This document shows, in pieces, positions 7,075-15,496 of a DNA stretch of 45,966 nt (within the stretch, counting starts at the first letter, position 1; each line of letters opens with the position of its first letter). Both the position numbers and the translations under genes were made by a program. Source of the stretch: Avrilella dinanensis (GTDB lineage Bacteria > Bacteroidota > Bacteroidia > Flavobacteriales > Flavobacteriaceae). The notes beneath the pieces are model-generated. The model was not told the origin of the DNA and searched no databases. It saw nothing but the letters and a program-made list of their open reading frames with translations. Where the stretch lies: the NCBI RefSeq assembly GCF_002807015.1, contig NZ_NIPO01000001.1:1109991-1155956 (forward strand). Direction: 5' to 3'.

Positions 7075-10000
7075 AGCGTATCTTACCTTTAATTTTTTCA
7101 TCTAATCCCTGAAAAACATAAAACAAAACAGGAATTACAAATATACCGATAATTACTCCGAAAAGCATTCCGCCAATGGCTCCGTAACCGATAGATTTAT
7201 TTCCTATCGCAGACGGACCGACAGTAAATATCAGAGGGGTGATTCCTACAATAAATGCGAAGGAAGTCATCAAAATCGGTCTTAACCGGACTTTCGCCCC
7301 TTCGATGGCTGCTTTCACAATCGAGTAACCGTTTTTACGCCTTTGCAGGGCAAATTCCACAATCAAAATGGCGTTTTTCGCCAGCAAACCGATGAGCATA
7401 ATAAGAGCAACCTGTACGTAGATATTATTGTTCAGTCCCGCCATATTAATCAAACTGTAAACGCCTAATATACCGGCAGGTACAGATATCAAAATAGCCA
7501 CAGGAAGTAAAAAGCTCTCGTATTGTGCTGCCAACAGGAAATATACGAATAATAAACTTATTGCGAATATATATATCGCTTGGTTTCCGGTATTTTTTTC
7601 TTCCAGAGTCATTCCGGTAAATTCATGAGAGTAATTTCCGGGAATTTCGCTGACAATTTCTTCTATTAAATCAATGACATTTCCGGTTGAATATCCGTCA
7701 GCCGGTGTGGCTTTAATAGAAATAGCATTAAATAAGTTGTATCGGGTAACTGTTTCCGGACCATATATCTGTCTGAGTTTAACCAGCGTATTGACCGGCA
7801 GCATTTCGCCTTTGTTGTTTTTTACAAAAATACTGCTGAAAGTTTCAGGTGTATCGCGGTACTGCACATCAGCTTGCATATACACCCGATATTGACGTCC
7901 GAACCGGCTGAAATCGCCTGCCTGCACACGACCGTAATAAGCTCTGATAGTCGTCATCAGGTTTTTAGCACTTACTCCTAATGCTTTGGCTTTGACATAA
8001 TCGATATCTAAAATATATTGCGGAAAATTAGCATTAAAAGAGGTAAAAGCATTAGCAACCACTTCAGAATCGTTCAGACGCTGGATAATGTTCTGAGCCT
8101 GTTCATCGAATTTGTCAAAACCACTATCTAACCTGTCTTGTAAAACAAATTCCACCCCACTGAAATCTCCGAATCCCTGAATGGTAGGACGAGGAAAAAC
8201 ACTGAATTTACCTTCGTTCAGCTGAGATAATTCTTCCTGAATATCGTTAATAATTTCAGAGATATCTTTTACTCCGCCTCTTTCTTTATAAGGTTTCAGG
8301 TTGATATATCCTACAGCAAAAGACGGGCTGGTAGCGGCATCAATAGCATTGTATCCCGAAATACTTGTCATTCCGGCAATTTCCGGTCTGTCTTTTAACA
8401 GGCTGTCTGTTTGTGCCAATACTTTTTTCGTTCTTGCCAAAGTTGCACCCGGAGGCATAGTAACTGTATAGGTTAAAAAGCTGTCATCTTCCGTAGGGAT
8501 AAATGTAGAAGGTGTACGGTTCATGAGGACGAATCCTAAAGCGATGATTCCTGCCAGCACTAATAAAGTCAGTTTTGTTCTTCTTAACAACACGTGCAGA
8601 ATTCTGGCATAAAACAGTGTGAATTTGTCGAAATAGATATTAAAACCACTAAAGAATTTTCTCTTTCCGCTTTCCATTTTATTTATCCATTGTCTGGATC
8701 GCTGTTTTGGATAAGGCGGGTGTTCATTACTATGATGTGTTTTTTTCAAAAATAAAGCACACATAGCCGGAGCAAAGGTAAGTGCATTAACAGCTGAAAT
8801 TAATATAGCAATGGCTAAGGTGTAGGCAAATTGCCGGTAAAATATTCCTGACGGCCCCTGCATGAAACCGACCGGAAGAAATACCGCCGCCATAACCAAT
8901 GTAATGGAAATAATTGCCCGACGTATCTCACTCATCGTTAATATAGTAGCCTGACGAGGGGATAACCCGGTTGTCTGCATTTTTTCATGAATAGCTTCTA
9001 CAACGACAATGGCGTCATCTACCACAATACCGACCGCCAGCACGAGAGCAAACATGGTCAGTACATTAATGGAAAAACCAAGAAGATAAATGAAGAATAA
9101 AGTACCTAACAAGGATACCGGTATCGCTAAACTCGGGATAAGAGTTGAACGGAAATCCTGTAAAAACACAAAAACCACTACAAAAACCAGCAGAAAAGCC
9201 TCAAAAATAGTATTTTTTACCTGATTGATAGATTCATCTATCTGGTCTTTAACGGAATAAGTAATGTCGTAATGAATACCCGAAGGAAAAGTTTTGGATA
9301 ATCGTTCCAGCACTTCTCTCACGCCGATATCAATATCCCGTGCGTTGGAACCACTTGTCTGAGAAATGTTAAGTGTCAGTCCGGGGTAGCCGTTTACACT
9401 GTTGTCACTACCCACGTTTGAAGCACCGAACTCAATACGAGCAACGTCTTTCAGAAACAAAAATGAGCCGTCTTCATTGGTTTTAATCACCAGGTTTTCA
9501 TATTCTTCAGGCAGGCTGAATCTCCCGTTATGTCGTAGAGAAGTTTCAAAAACCTCGTCTGATGTTTCACCGATTTTTCCGGGAGCGATTTCAAAACTTT
9601 GGTCTTTTATGGCACTGATAACTTCCTGAGGTGTTAATCCATATGAGGCAAGCCTTTCAGGATTAAGCCATGTACGCATGGAATAATCCCTTGCACCAAC
9701 TCGCGATACTGCAGCAACGCCCGGAACCCTTAGTATTTCGCGGTTGATATTAATCTGAGAAAAGGCCTGCAGAAATGTTTCATCATATATTTCATCAGGA
9801 TTATCAGCATAGATGTTGATAGTCATTATGTTACCGCTTTGCCGGGGAGCAACAGTAATTCCGGATTCATTAACCTCGCTGGGAATTTGCCCGGAAGCTT
9901 TCGATACCCTGTTCTGAACATTCACGGCTGCCTGGTCGGGGTCGGTACCGGCTTCAAAATTTACAACGATACTTCCCGAACCGCTGTTGCTGGCTTTGGA

Positions 10001-10237
10001 AGAGATATAAGTCATTCCGTCCACACCATTGATGGCTTCTTCAATAGGTAATAAAACACTTTGAGCTACCGTTTCCGCACTTGCTCCGGGGTAAGATAAA
10101 CTTACGGTTACACTTGGTGGAGCGATTTCAGGAAATCTGGTAATAGGCAGGAAAAACGCCCCAATAGCACCTAAAAGCACCAATATAATTGATATTACTG
10201 CGGATAGAATAGGGCGGTTGATAATCTCTTTAAGCAT
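7064..10237 (-). CDS. RND efflux pump, inner-membrane subunit (HAE1/AcrB family)
   Basis: This 1057-residue protein is a proton-driven hydrophobe or amphiphile exporter. The usual layout is present: one N-terminal membrane helix, a periplasmic porter loop, six helices, a second loop (from about residue 570) and six more helices. Proton-relay aspartates appear in TM4 (GIVVDDAIVVVEA), and the conserved lysine of TM10 is in LLAKNAILIVEF. The 'GFMQGPSGIFYRQFA' segment and the N-terminal 'RPILSAVISIILVLLGAIG' are characteristic. Length matches AcrB (1049). A charged insertion near residues 505-525 (KKTHHSNEHPPYPKQRSRQW) lies in the central cytoplasmic loop. The gene is 5 bases from the adaptor gene and overlaps the channel gene. 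The substrate cannot be told from sequence. Confidence 0.95.
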   Translation of the reverse strand: MLKEIINRPILSAVISIILVLLGAIGAFFLPITRFPEIAPPSVTVSLSYPGASAETVAQSVLLPIEEAINGVDGMTYISSKASNSGSGSIVVNFEAGTDPDQAAVNVQNRVSKASGQIPSEVNESGITVAPRQSGNIMTINIYADNPDEIYDETFLQAFSQININREILRVPGVAAVSRVGARDYSMRTWLNPERLASYGLTPQEVISAIKDQSFEIAPGKIGETSDEVFETSLRHNGRFSLPEEYENLVIKTNEDGSFLFLKDVARIEFGASNVGSDNSVNGYPGLTLNISQTSGSNARDIDIGVREVLERLSKTFPSGIHYDITYSVKDQIDESINQVKNTIFEAFLLVFVVVFVFLQDFRSTLIPSLAIPVSLLGTLFFIYLLGFSINVLTMFALVLAVGIVVDDAIVVVEAIHEKMQTTGLSPRQATILTMSEIRRAIISITLVMAAVFLPVGFMQGPSGIFYRQFAYTLAIAILISAVNALTFAPAMCALFLKKTHHSNEHPPYPKQRSRQWINKMESGKRKFFSGFNIYFDKFTLFYARILHVLLRRTKLTLLVLAGIIALGFVLMNRTPSTFIPTEDDSFLTYTVTMPPGATLARTKKVLAQTDSLLKDRPEIAGMTSISGYNAIDAATSPSFAVGYINLKPYKERGGVKDISEIINDIQEELSQLNEGKFSVFPRPTIQGFGDFSGVEFVLQDRLDSGFDKFDEQAQNIIQRLNDSEVVANAFTSFNANFPQYILDIDYVKAKALGVSAKNLMTTIRAYYGRVQAGDFSRFGRQYRVYMQADVQYRDTPETFSSIFVKNNKGEMLPVNTLVKLRQIYGPETVTRYNLFNAISIKATPADGYSTGNVIDLIEEIVSEIPGNYSHEFTGMTLEEKNTGNQAIYIFAISLLFVYFLLAAQYESFLLPVAILISVPAGILGVYSLINMAGLNNNIYVQVALIMLIGLLAKNAILIVEFALQRRKNGYSIVKAAIEGAKVRLRPILMTSFAFIVGITPLIFTVGPSAIGNKSIGYGAIGGMLFGVIIGIFVIPVLFYVFQGLDEKIKGKIRYDE

Positions 10238-10242
10238 ATTTC

Positions 10243-11379
10243 TTAGTTTTGAGGAACTACAATTGTTCCTTCTGAAATTTTATTGAATCCGGTTCTTACT
10301 ATTCGGTCGCCGGGTTTTAATCCTTCTGAAACGATGAATCGCTTGCTTGTTGAACCTTCTGTTTTGATTTCTCTGAGTTGTACTCTATTCTCATTATCCA
10401 GCAAATAAACAAAGATTTTGTCTTGAATATTGGTGGTTACTTCCTGGGGAATCAAAATTACTTTTTTCCTCGTTTCCATTATTCTGATTGTTCCTGTATT
10501 ACCGGAACGCATTAAATCTTTGGAATTCGGAAAACTTGCCCGCAATGAGATAGAACCGGTACTGCGGTTAATCTGTCCGCTGATTGCGTCGATGATTCCT
10601 TTTTCGGAATATTCAACTCCGTCTGCCAGAAACAAGGTAGCTTCGGGTAATAATGTTCCTAATGAAGAACCTTTTAAAGAATCGGGCGACTGATTGTTGG
10701 CTTTGGAAAAATATAAATAATCTGTTTCGCTCATTGAAAAATAAACATAGACGTCACTTACATCTGACAAATAGGTAAGTGGCTCTTTGTCTGATTTTGA
10801 AACCAGATTACCGATTCTTTTCGGAATCCGTCCTATATAACCGCTTACCGGAGCTTTTATAGTGGTAAACTCCATATTGATTTTTGCCGACGCAACTGCC
10901 GCACTGGCTTTGGCTAAAGAGGCTTTGGCTATTTCATAATTGGATTTAGCTGTTTCTAATTTTACCGGGGCAATAACCTCGTTATCGATAAGTGGTTCTA
11001 ATCTATCGACTTCCAATTGTGCATTTTTAAGCTTTGCCTTTTCTACATTTTCGTTAGCTAATGCATTATTGTATATTTCTCTGTAGGCAGATACATCTAT
11101 TTGAAACAAAGGTTGCCCTTCTTTAACGAAATCGCCTTCATCTACAAAAATTTGTTCCAATATTCCTTCTACCTGAGGGCGGATTTCTACATTGATTTTT
11201 CCTTCAATGCTTCCCATATATTCTTTTTCGATAATTGCCGTAGTCGTATCTACATGAATGATTGGCAGTAGTAAGTCGTTAGATTCCTCATCTGAATTCT
11301 TATTGAAATCGCATGAAACAAATACCGAAGCAATGATAACTAATAATAAGCTCCAGTCCAATAAACGTTCTTTATTCAT
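10243..11379 (-). CDS. RND efflux periplasmic adaptor (membrane fusion protein)
   Basis: This encodes 378 residues and is the first gene of the efflux operon. It links the pump to the outer-membrane channel. An N-terminal hydrophobic segment ends in FVSC, a probable lipoprotein anchor. Next comes a lipoyl-like half motif (GSIEGKINVEIRPQVEGILEQIFVDEGDFVKEGQPLFQID), an alpha hairpin with heptads (about 105-165), the second lipoyl half (TTIKAPVSGYIGRIPKRIGNLV) and a beta-barrel domain ending at GDRIVRTGF. This is the AcrA/MexE type. No local regulator gene accompanies the operon; a 19-bp palindrome 172 bases upstream is the best candidate control site. Confidence 0.93.
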   Translation of the reverse strand: MNKERLLDWSLLLVIIASVFVSCDFNKNSDEESNDLLLPIIHVDTTTAIIEKEYMGSIEGKINVEIRPQVEGILEQIFVDEGDFVKEGQPLFQIDVSAYREIYNNALANENVEKAKLKNAQLEVDRLEPLIDNEVIAPVKLETAKSNYEIAKASLAKASAAVASAKINMEFTTIKAPVSGYIGRIPKRIGNLVSKSDKEPLTYLSDVSDVYVYFSMSETDYLYFSKANNQSPDSLKGSSLGTLLPEATLFLADGVEYSEKGIIDAISGQINRSTGSISLRASFPNSKDLMRSGNTGTIRIMETRKKVILIPQEVTTNIQDKIFVYLLDNENRVQLREIKTEGSTSKRFIVSEGLKPGDRIVRTGFNKISEGTIVVPQN

Positions 11380-11782
11380 AATTTGTGTAATATCTAAATT
11401 GTATAATCAATATATCTGCCAATACTTCCTTGTTGTGTTTTTATTTTAACATATTTGTTTTTTGTTAAATTAAAGCATTGAATAATAGTTGTTTAATTCA
11501 AATGATAATGTTTTGTTAATTGATTTATGCTTTATAATTTTCTCTTTTTCTTGTAGAAAGTTTCTACAAACTCCATAAAATAAAAAATGCTTTTCTACTT
11601 TTATTGTTGTTTAATTCCACTGTTTTCAGTTCATTATGGTGTGTATTAACAACCAATATCGGCAAATCTAATAATAATTAATTTATAGTAAGGAATACTT
11701 CATGCCAAAACAAAGTAAAAGTTGTCTTAAATTTACGGTCATTGTTTTTTGTATTATATTTTTAATTTATTGATTATTAGAT
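11380..11782. other. Gene-free region upstream of the efflux operon
   Basis: These 403 very AT-rich bases lie between the efflux adaptor gene and the DUF3810 gene. I see no ORF with coding character, no tRNA and no terminator. The only clear structure is the 19-bp palindrome at 11551-11569 and a half copy at 11592-11598. The efflux operon promoter must lie here, but no good TTG-N19-TAnnTTTG match was found on the minus strand. Confidence 0.6.
11551..11569. promoter_or_regulatory. 19-bp palindrome, candidate operator of the efflux operon
   Basis: TTGTAGAAA, one central G, TTTCTACAA form a perfect inverted repeat with 9-base arms. Another half (TTTCTAC) lies 23 bases further at 11592-11598. 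Length and symmetry fit a dimeric repressor site. A palindrome without a T-run is unlikely to be a terminator. Confidence 0.5.
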
Positions 11783-12838
11783 TTATATCTTTTTCTGATG
11801 ATATCCAATCAAAAGATTAACAAACTGATGATAGGAACGCATACCTTCTTTTTGGTTGTTTAATTTAAGAAACTGCCCGTAAAATTGCTTTGACCAGTCG
11901 GAAGTAATGTTTTTGTTGCTTTGCCAGAATTCATCTACAAGCTGAATGTCTTTTTTTGTACCTTCATTAATTTGGCTGAAGTAAAAATCAGCATTTTCAT
12001 AATCATTCCGGAAAATTTCACGCAAACAATAACGCAATGCATATAGGTTGGCGGCATATTGAAAAGACAAATTATCCTGATGCAGCAACGCCATATAACC
12101 TAAAAAATTAGCCTCACTTTCGCTGGCATAACCCAGCTGATGAGCGATTTCGTGAGCAGTTGTTACACAAAGAGAAATAGCGGGAACCTCGGTATTAACC
12201 TGGTTTTCGTGCGTGAACGGATTGAAATATCCGCCAAATCCCATTTTGGTATTCGCTTTACTGTACAATGAAGGTTTCACACGGCTGATATTTTTGACCG
12301 GAAATTGTATTTTTTCTCTCATATTTTGATAACCGTCATAAGCCAATGAACTGAATTTTTCTAAATCTGAATCAATCTCAATCGTTTGTCCGTCAGTAGA
12401 TACCTCTTGCTGTAATTGATTGACTAAACCAATTAGCCGTTGTGTTTCATTTTGCAAATCCGCTAATGTATATTGCGTAGGAATATTTAATTTGGCGTGC
12501 AGTGGCGTCCGGTAATTGCACAAGCCCCACGAAAGGTTAAACCACAGGTAAAAAATAGCTACAAACTGAAGAGCCAAAGTAGCTAACCGAATAAAAATTT
12601 TTCTTTTGGTTTTGGTGATGAGAACAATTTTCCTGATGAGCAGTAGAATGACCAAAGCATATAAAATATCCCCGACTGAAAAATCAAAATGATTAAACGA
12701 AAAGAATAATAACCGGTTGAGGTTAGCATAAATATATGGTAGATAAAAATCATCAATCCACGAAGGATTTATTTTTGCCAGATACACCCCGAAATAAGTT
12801 AATGCCAAAACGAATAGCCAGCAGATAATTTTTTTCAT
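11783..12838 (-). CDS. DUF3810 domain membrane protein
   Basis: This encodes 351 residues. Three hydrophobic segments lie in the first 110 residues (about 3-20, 55-70, 83-102), so the N-terminus is membrane-embedded. The remaining soluble part holds HEIAHQLGY at residues 229-237, an HExxH zinc-protease-like motif, followed by ASESEANFLGY, whose glutamates could complete a gluzincin-type metal site. This order is that of the DUF3810 family, common in Bacteroidota and Firmicutes but not functionally characterised. Metallopeptidase activity is therefore inferred, not shown. It stands alone, transcribed divergently from the ferredoxin gene. Confidence 0.85.
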   Translation of the reverse strand: MKKIICWLFVLALTYFGVYLAKINPSWIDDFYLPYIYANLNRLLFFSFNHFDFSVGDILYALVILLLIRKIVLITKTKRKIFIRLATLALQFVAIFYLWFNLSWGLCNYRTPLHAKLNIPTQYTLADLQNETQRLIGLVNQLQQEVSTDGQTIEIDSDLEKFSSLAYDGYQNMREKIQFPVKNISRVKPSLYSKANTKMGFGGYFNPFTHENQVNTEVPAISLCVTTAHEIAHQLGYASESEANFLGYMALLHQDNLSFQYAANLYALRYCLREIFRNDYENADFYFSQINEGTKKDIQLVDEFWQSNKNITSDWSKQFYGQFLKLNNQKEGMRSYHQFVNLLIGYHQKKI

Positions 12839-12989
12839 TTTTTTCTGAATTTTCGCAGTAAATATAGCTATTAATCTATGAAATCCTTGTAATTTTACAA
12901 CAACAATATAGGTTCCTTTTTAAATTACATTTTGATTTTAGTAAGCACAAAAAATAATTAAAACATATTTAGAATAAATAAAAATAACT

Positions 12990-12997
12990 TATATTTG
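12990..12997 (+). promoter_or_regulatory. Candidate -7 element for the ferredoxin gene
   Basis: TATATTTG matches TAnnTTTG and lies 30 bases upstream of the GTG start at 13027. The -33 position holds TTTAG rather than TTG. Confidence 0.4.
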
Positions 12998-13026
12998 CCT
13001 CAGAAATTTTTTTAGCAACAAATATT

Positions 13027-13281
13027 GTGGGAAAAAATAAAAAGGACAAAGAAGTAATTTACTTTTGCGACGGGAAAAAATGCGGACGATGTAATGAAGA
13101 ACCTAAAACTTTGTTAGAGAATTTGTTGAAAAGCAGCGATTGTAGGGTTTCGCTCAAAAAAATGAAATGTCAGGGATTGTGTAAGAAAGCCCCGGTTTTT
13201 TATCTTCCGTCTTCAAAAAAATACAAAAAAAGAGTCGATATTGCCAAAGCTACCAAAATGGCAGAACAGATTATCGCCTAA
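13027..13281 (+). CDS. Thioredoxin-like [2Fe-2S] ferredoxin domain protein
   Basis: This encodes 84 residues and probably starts at GTG; no ATG lies upstream in frame. Four cysteines are placed as in thioredoxin-fold ferredoxins of the NuoE/(2Fe-2S) type: YFCDGKKCGRC and, after about 35 residues, MKCQGLCKKAP. The rest of the protein is lysine-rich. It probably carries a [2Fe-2S] cluster and shuttles electrons or senses redox state in the cytoplasm; the partner is unknown. A weak hairpin with eight T follows the stop (about 13288-13312), so it may be transcribed alone. It opens a run of plus-strand genes that includes a second iron-sulphur candidate (the CDGSH protein). Confidence 0.8.
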   Translation: MGKNKKDKEVIYFCDGKKCGRCNEEPKTLLENLLKSSDCRVSLKKMKCQGLCKKAPVFYLPSSKKYKKRVDIAKATKMAEQIIA

Positions 13282-13345
13282 CTTGCATCGAATTTTTAGT
13301 TCGGTTTTTTTTAGTTTCTATGGATTTTTTATCTAATTGCAACAC

Positions 13346-13380
13346 TGTCATTCAACGCAAACTTGTCATTCCGCAGGAAT
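13346..13380. repeat. TGTCATT repeat with ATTCC/GGAAT palindrome
   Basis: TGTCATT occurs at 13346-13352 and 13364-13370. The second copy runs into ATTCC-GCA-GGAAT (13368-13380), a small inverted repeat. Sequences of this kind are recurrent intergenic repeats in Flavobacteriia genomes, as I recall them. It is non-coding. Confidence 0.4.
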
Positions 13381-13462
13381 CTAAAAAAGATATTTCCATT
13401 GTATGACAAGCGTTTTGTAAGCTCCAGAAAACGATTCCGGTAAATCATATAAGTTATTTGTG

Positions 13463-13470
13463 TAAATTTG
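13463..13470 (+). promoter_or_regulatory. Candidate -7 element for the DUF2200 gene
   Basis: TAAATTTG matches TAnnTTTG, 29 bases upstream of the start at 13499. No convincing TTG lies 17-23 bases further up. Confidence 0.4.
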
Positions 13471-13498
13471 TTGAGTATGTAAATAACAAAACCGATAA

Positions 13499-13861
13499 AT
13501 GAAAACGACCCCCGAACACAATGAGCGTATCGCAAAAATGACTTTCGCTGAAGTTTATCCACATTATGTGACAAAAGTAGAAAACAAAGAACGGACAAAG
13601 CAAGAATTGCATCAGGTTATAACCTGGCTGACCGGATTTGATGATGATAAAATTCAGGAATTAATTGCTGAAAAAGCCACTTTTGAAACATTTTTTAATA
13701 CCGCCGAATTAAACCCGAATGCCGGCTTGATAAAAGGTGTAATTTGCGGTTATCGGATAGAAGAAATCGAAAATCCTTTGACAAAACAAGTACGATATCT
13801 GGATAAATTGGTGGACGAATTAGCCAAAGGTAAAAAAATGGATAAAATACTGAGAGGGTAA
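13499..13861 (+). CDS. DUF2200 domain-containing protein
   Basis: This encodes 120 residues, the usual length of DUF2200 proteins. The family pattern is visible: an N-terminal 'RIAKMTFAEVYPHYVTKVENKERTK', a middle 'VITWLTGFDDDKIQ' and the C-terminal 'NPLTKQVRYLDKLVDELAKGKKMDKILRG'. There is no signal peptide or membrane segment, so it is cytoplasmic. The family has no established function. It lies 10 bases before the YdeI-type gene and is probably in the same transcript. The overlapping minus-strand ORF here lacks family character and is taken as a shadow. Confidence 0.85.
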   Translation: MKTTPEHNERIAKMTFAEVYPHYVTKVENKERTKQELHQVITWLTGFDDDKIQELIAEKATFETFFNTAELNPNAGLIKGVICGYRIEEIENPLTKQVRYLDKLVDELAKGKKMDKILRG

Positions 13862-13871
13862 AACGGACAGA

Positions 13872-14540
13872 ATGAGAAACGAAGATGTAAATAACTATTT
13901 GTCCCGCCTCGGAAAATGGCAGACAGAACTGATTAAACTTCGTGAAATTATTTTGAAGTGCGAAGTGGAAGAAGAGTTCAAATGGAAACACCCATGTTAC
14001 ACAAACAATGGGAAAAATATAGTCCTGATTCATGAATTCAAAAACTATTGTGCGATATTGTTTCATAAAGGAGCATTGTTGAAAGACCCGGAAAAAATTC
14101 TGGTTCAGCAAACAAAAAATACCCAATCGGCACGACAAATCCGATTCACGGATTTGCCTGAAATCATAGAACTGGAATCAACAATTAAAGAATATATCCG
14201 TGAGGCTATCGAAATAGAAAAAAAGGGATTAGCGGTAAAAACAAAGACGGTTTCAGACTATGTAATTCCAGAAGAATTAGAGCAAATTTTCAGAGAAGAT
14301 TCAGCGTTTAAAACTGCATTTGAAAAACTAACAAAAGGCAGGCAAAAAGGTTATTTTTTGTATTTTGCCCAGCCGAAACAATCAAAAACCAGGTTTGCCC
14401 GAATTGAAAAAAATAAACAACGTATTTTGGACGGATATGGATTAACTGATTGTGTCTGTGGGCTGTCAAAACGAAAACCAAACTGTGACGGTTCTCACAA
14501 ACAATTAGAAAACACAAACTCATCGGATTCAGAATTTTAA
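13872..14540 (+). CDS. YdeI/OmdA-type protein with DUF1801 domain and CDGSH tail
   Basis: This encodes 222 residues. Residues 5-120 form a DUF1801 (YdhG-like) domain (EFKWKHPCYTNNGKNIVLIHEFKNYCAILF, 'KGALLKDPEKILVQ'). Residues 135-190 match the bacteriocin-protection OmdA/YdeI domain (IPEELEQIF..., GRQKGYFLYFAQPKQSKTRFARIEK). The end, CVCGLSKRKPNCDGSH, fits the CDGSH iron-sulphur signature C-x-C-x2-[ST]-x3-P-x-C-D-G-[SAT]-H at every position, so a labile [2Fe-2S] cluster is plausible. The family role is not settled. It is probably co-transcribed with DUF2200 and followed 68 bases later by the alkyltransferase gene. Confidence 0.85.
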   Translation: MRNEDVNNYLSRLGKWQTELIKLREIILKCEVEEEFKWKHPCYTNNGKNIVLIHEFKNYCAILFHKGALLKDPEKILVQQTKNTQSARQIRFTDLPEIIELESTIKEYIREAIEIEKKGLAVKTKTVSDYVIPEELEQIFREDSAFKTAFEKLTKGRQKGYFLYFAQPKQSKTRFARIEKNKQRILDGYGLTDCVCGLSKRKPNCDGSHKQLENTNSSDSEF

Positions 14541-14560
14541 TAAATCGCATATTTCGGATT

Positions 14561-14589
14561 TTGTTGCTTTGATACATGGACGAAATTTG
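14561..14589 (+). promoter_or_regulatory. Candidate promoter of the Ada-like gene
   Basis: TTG (14561-14563), 18 bases, then GAAATTTG (14582-14589), one mismatch to TAnnTTTG. It lies across an upstream in-frame ATG at 14576, which argues for translation from 14609. Confidence 0.45.
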
Positions 14590-14608
14590 TAGCATCAAAA
14601 CAAGGAAA

Positions 14609-15457
14609 ATGAAAAATTCAGAGCAAATTCATTATGAGAAAGTAGCGGAAGCTATTGCGTTTATAAAAGAAAATTTCCAGCAGCAGCCCAATCTCAATGA
14701 AATAGCAGAAAACGCAACTTATAGTCCGGCTCATCTTCAGCGGATATTTACGGAATGGGCAGGAACCAGCCCGAAGAAATTTTTGCAATATACAAGTGTG
14801 GAATATGCCAAAAGATTGCTGAGAGAAGAACAGGCAACGCTTTTTGACGCGGCATTTGACACCGGTTTGTCGAGTACGAGCCGTTTGCATGATTTGTTTG
14901 TGAATATTGAAGGAATGACCCCCGGCGAATACAAAAGTGGAGGAAAAAACCTGACTGTTGACTATAGTTTTTCAAACAGCCCGTTTGGGAATGTGATTGT
15001 CGCCTCTACCTCAAAAGGAATTTGTTATCTGGCTTTTGAAGATGATAATTTATTGGCTTTGACCGGATTAAAAAATAAATTCCCGAATGCTACATTTCGG
15101 AAGCAAACCAATATTATGCAGCAGAGTGCCTTACGGATTTTTCAAAGTGACCAGGTAAAGCTGCAGGAAATAAAATTACACCTGAAAGGTACTGATTTTC
15201 AGTTGAAAGTTTGGGAAAGCCTGCTGAAAATTCCGTTTGGGAAATTATCTACTTACGGCAAAATCGCTAAAGAACTGGACAACCCGAATGCCTCCAGAGC
15301 GATTGGAACGGCGATAGGAAATAATCCGGTTGCTTTCCTGATTCCATGCCATAGGGTAATCCAATCGACAGGAAAATTTGAAGGCTACCGCTGGGGCACA
15401 ACCCGGAAAACCGCGATAATAGGGTGGGAGCAGGCTCAGATTCACAAAGATTTATAA
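14609..15457 (+). CDS. AraC-type regulator fused to O6-alkylguanine-DNA methyltransferase (Ada-like)
   Basis: This encodes 282 residues from the chosen ATG, which has AGGAAA just before it; an ATG at 14576 lies within the likely promoter. Residues 1-105 are an AraC helix-turn-helix pair (LNEIAENATYSPAHLQRIFTEWAGTSPKKFLQ..., DAAFDTGLSSTSRLHDLF). Residues about 115-280 are the suicide methyltransferase with acceptor Cys247 in IPCHRVIQ and the downstream GYRWGTTRK. It repairs O6-methylguanine and probably regulates genes. Unlike E. coli Ada (354 residues) there is no N-terminal zinc domain that accepts methyl groups from phosphotriesters, so methyl sensing must differ. A strong terminator follows. 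Confidence 0.93.
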   Translation: MKNSEQIHYEKVAEAIAFIKENFQQQPNLNEIAENATYSPAHLQRIFTEWAGTSPKKFLQYTSVEYAKRLLREEQATLFDAAFDTGLSSTSRLHDLFVNIEGMTPGEYKSGGKNLTVDYSFSNSPFGNVIVASTSKGICYLAFEDDNLLALTGLKNKFPNATFRKQTNIMQQSALRIFQSDQVKLQEIKLHLKGTDFQLKVWESLLKIPFGKLSTYGKIAKELDNPNASRAIGTAIGNNPVAFLIPCHRVIQSTGKFEGYRWGTTRKTAIIGWEQAQIHKDL

Positions 15458-15461
15458 AAGC

Positions 15462-15495
15462 AAAAATCCGCTTTCATCAGAAAACGGATTTTTTT
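15462..15495. terminator. Shared bidirectional terminator, Ada-like gene and tRNA-Gln
   Basis: AAAAATCCG (15462-15470) pairs with CGGATTTTT (15485-15493). TTTC/GAAA extends the stem inward to an ATCA loop. T-runs exist on both strands. It ends the plus-strand methyltransferase gene and sits 2 bases from the 3' end of the minus-strand tRNA-Gln. Confidence 0.8.
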
Positions 15496-15496
15496 G

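Noticed and set aside
7075..7101. Longer N-terminus for the outer-membrane channel
   Set aside because: The extra MKKLKVRYA precedes a good lipoprotein signal and the later ATG gives the usual 11-base coupled overlap.
13329..13598. 89-residue minus-strand ORF between the ferredoxin and DUF2200 genes
   Set aside because: It overlaps the conserved start of DUF2200, has no family pattern, and part of it is the TGTCATT repeat.
13695..14138. 147-residue minus-strand ORF across DUF2200 and YdeI genes
   Set aside because: It is antisense to two recognised plus-strand families and carries no recognisable motif.
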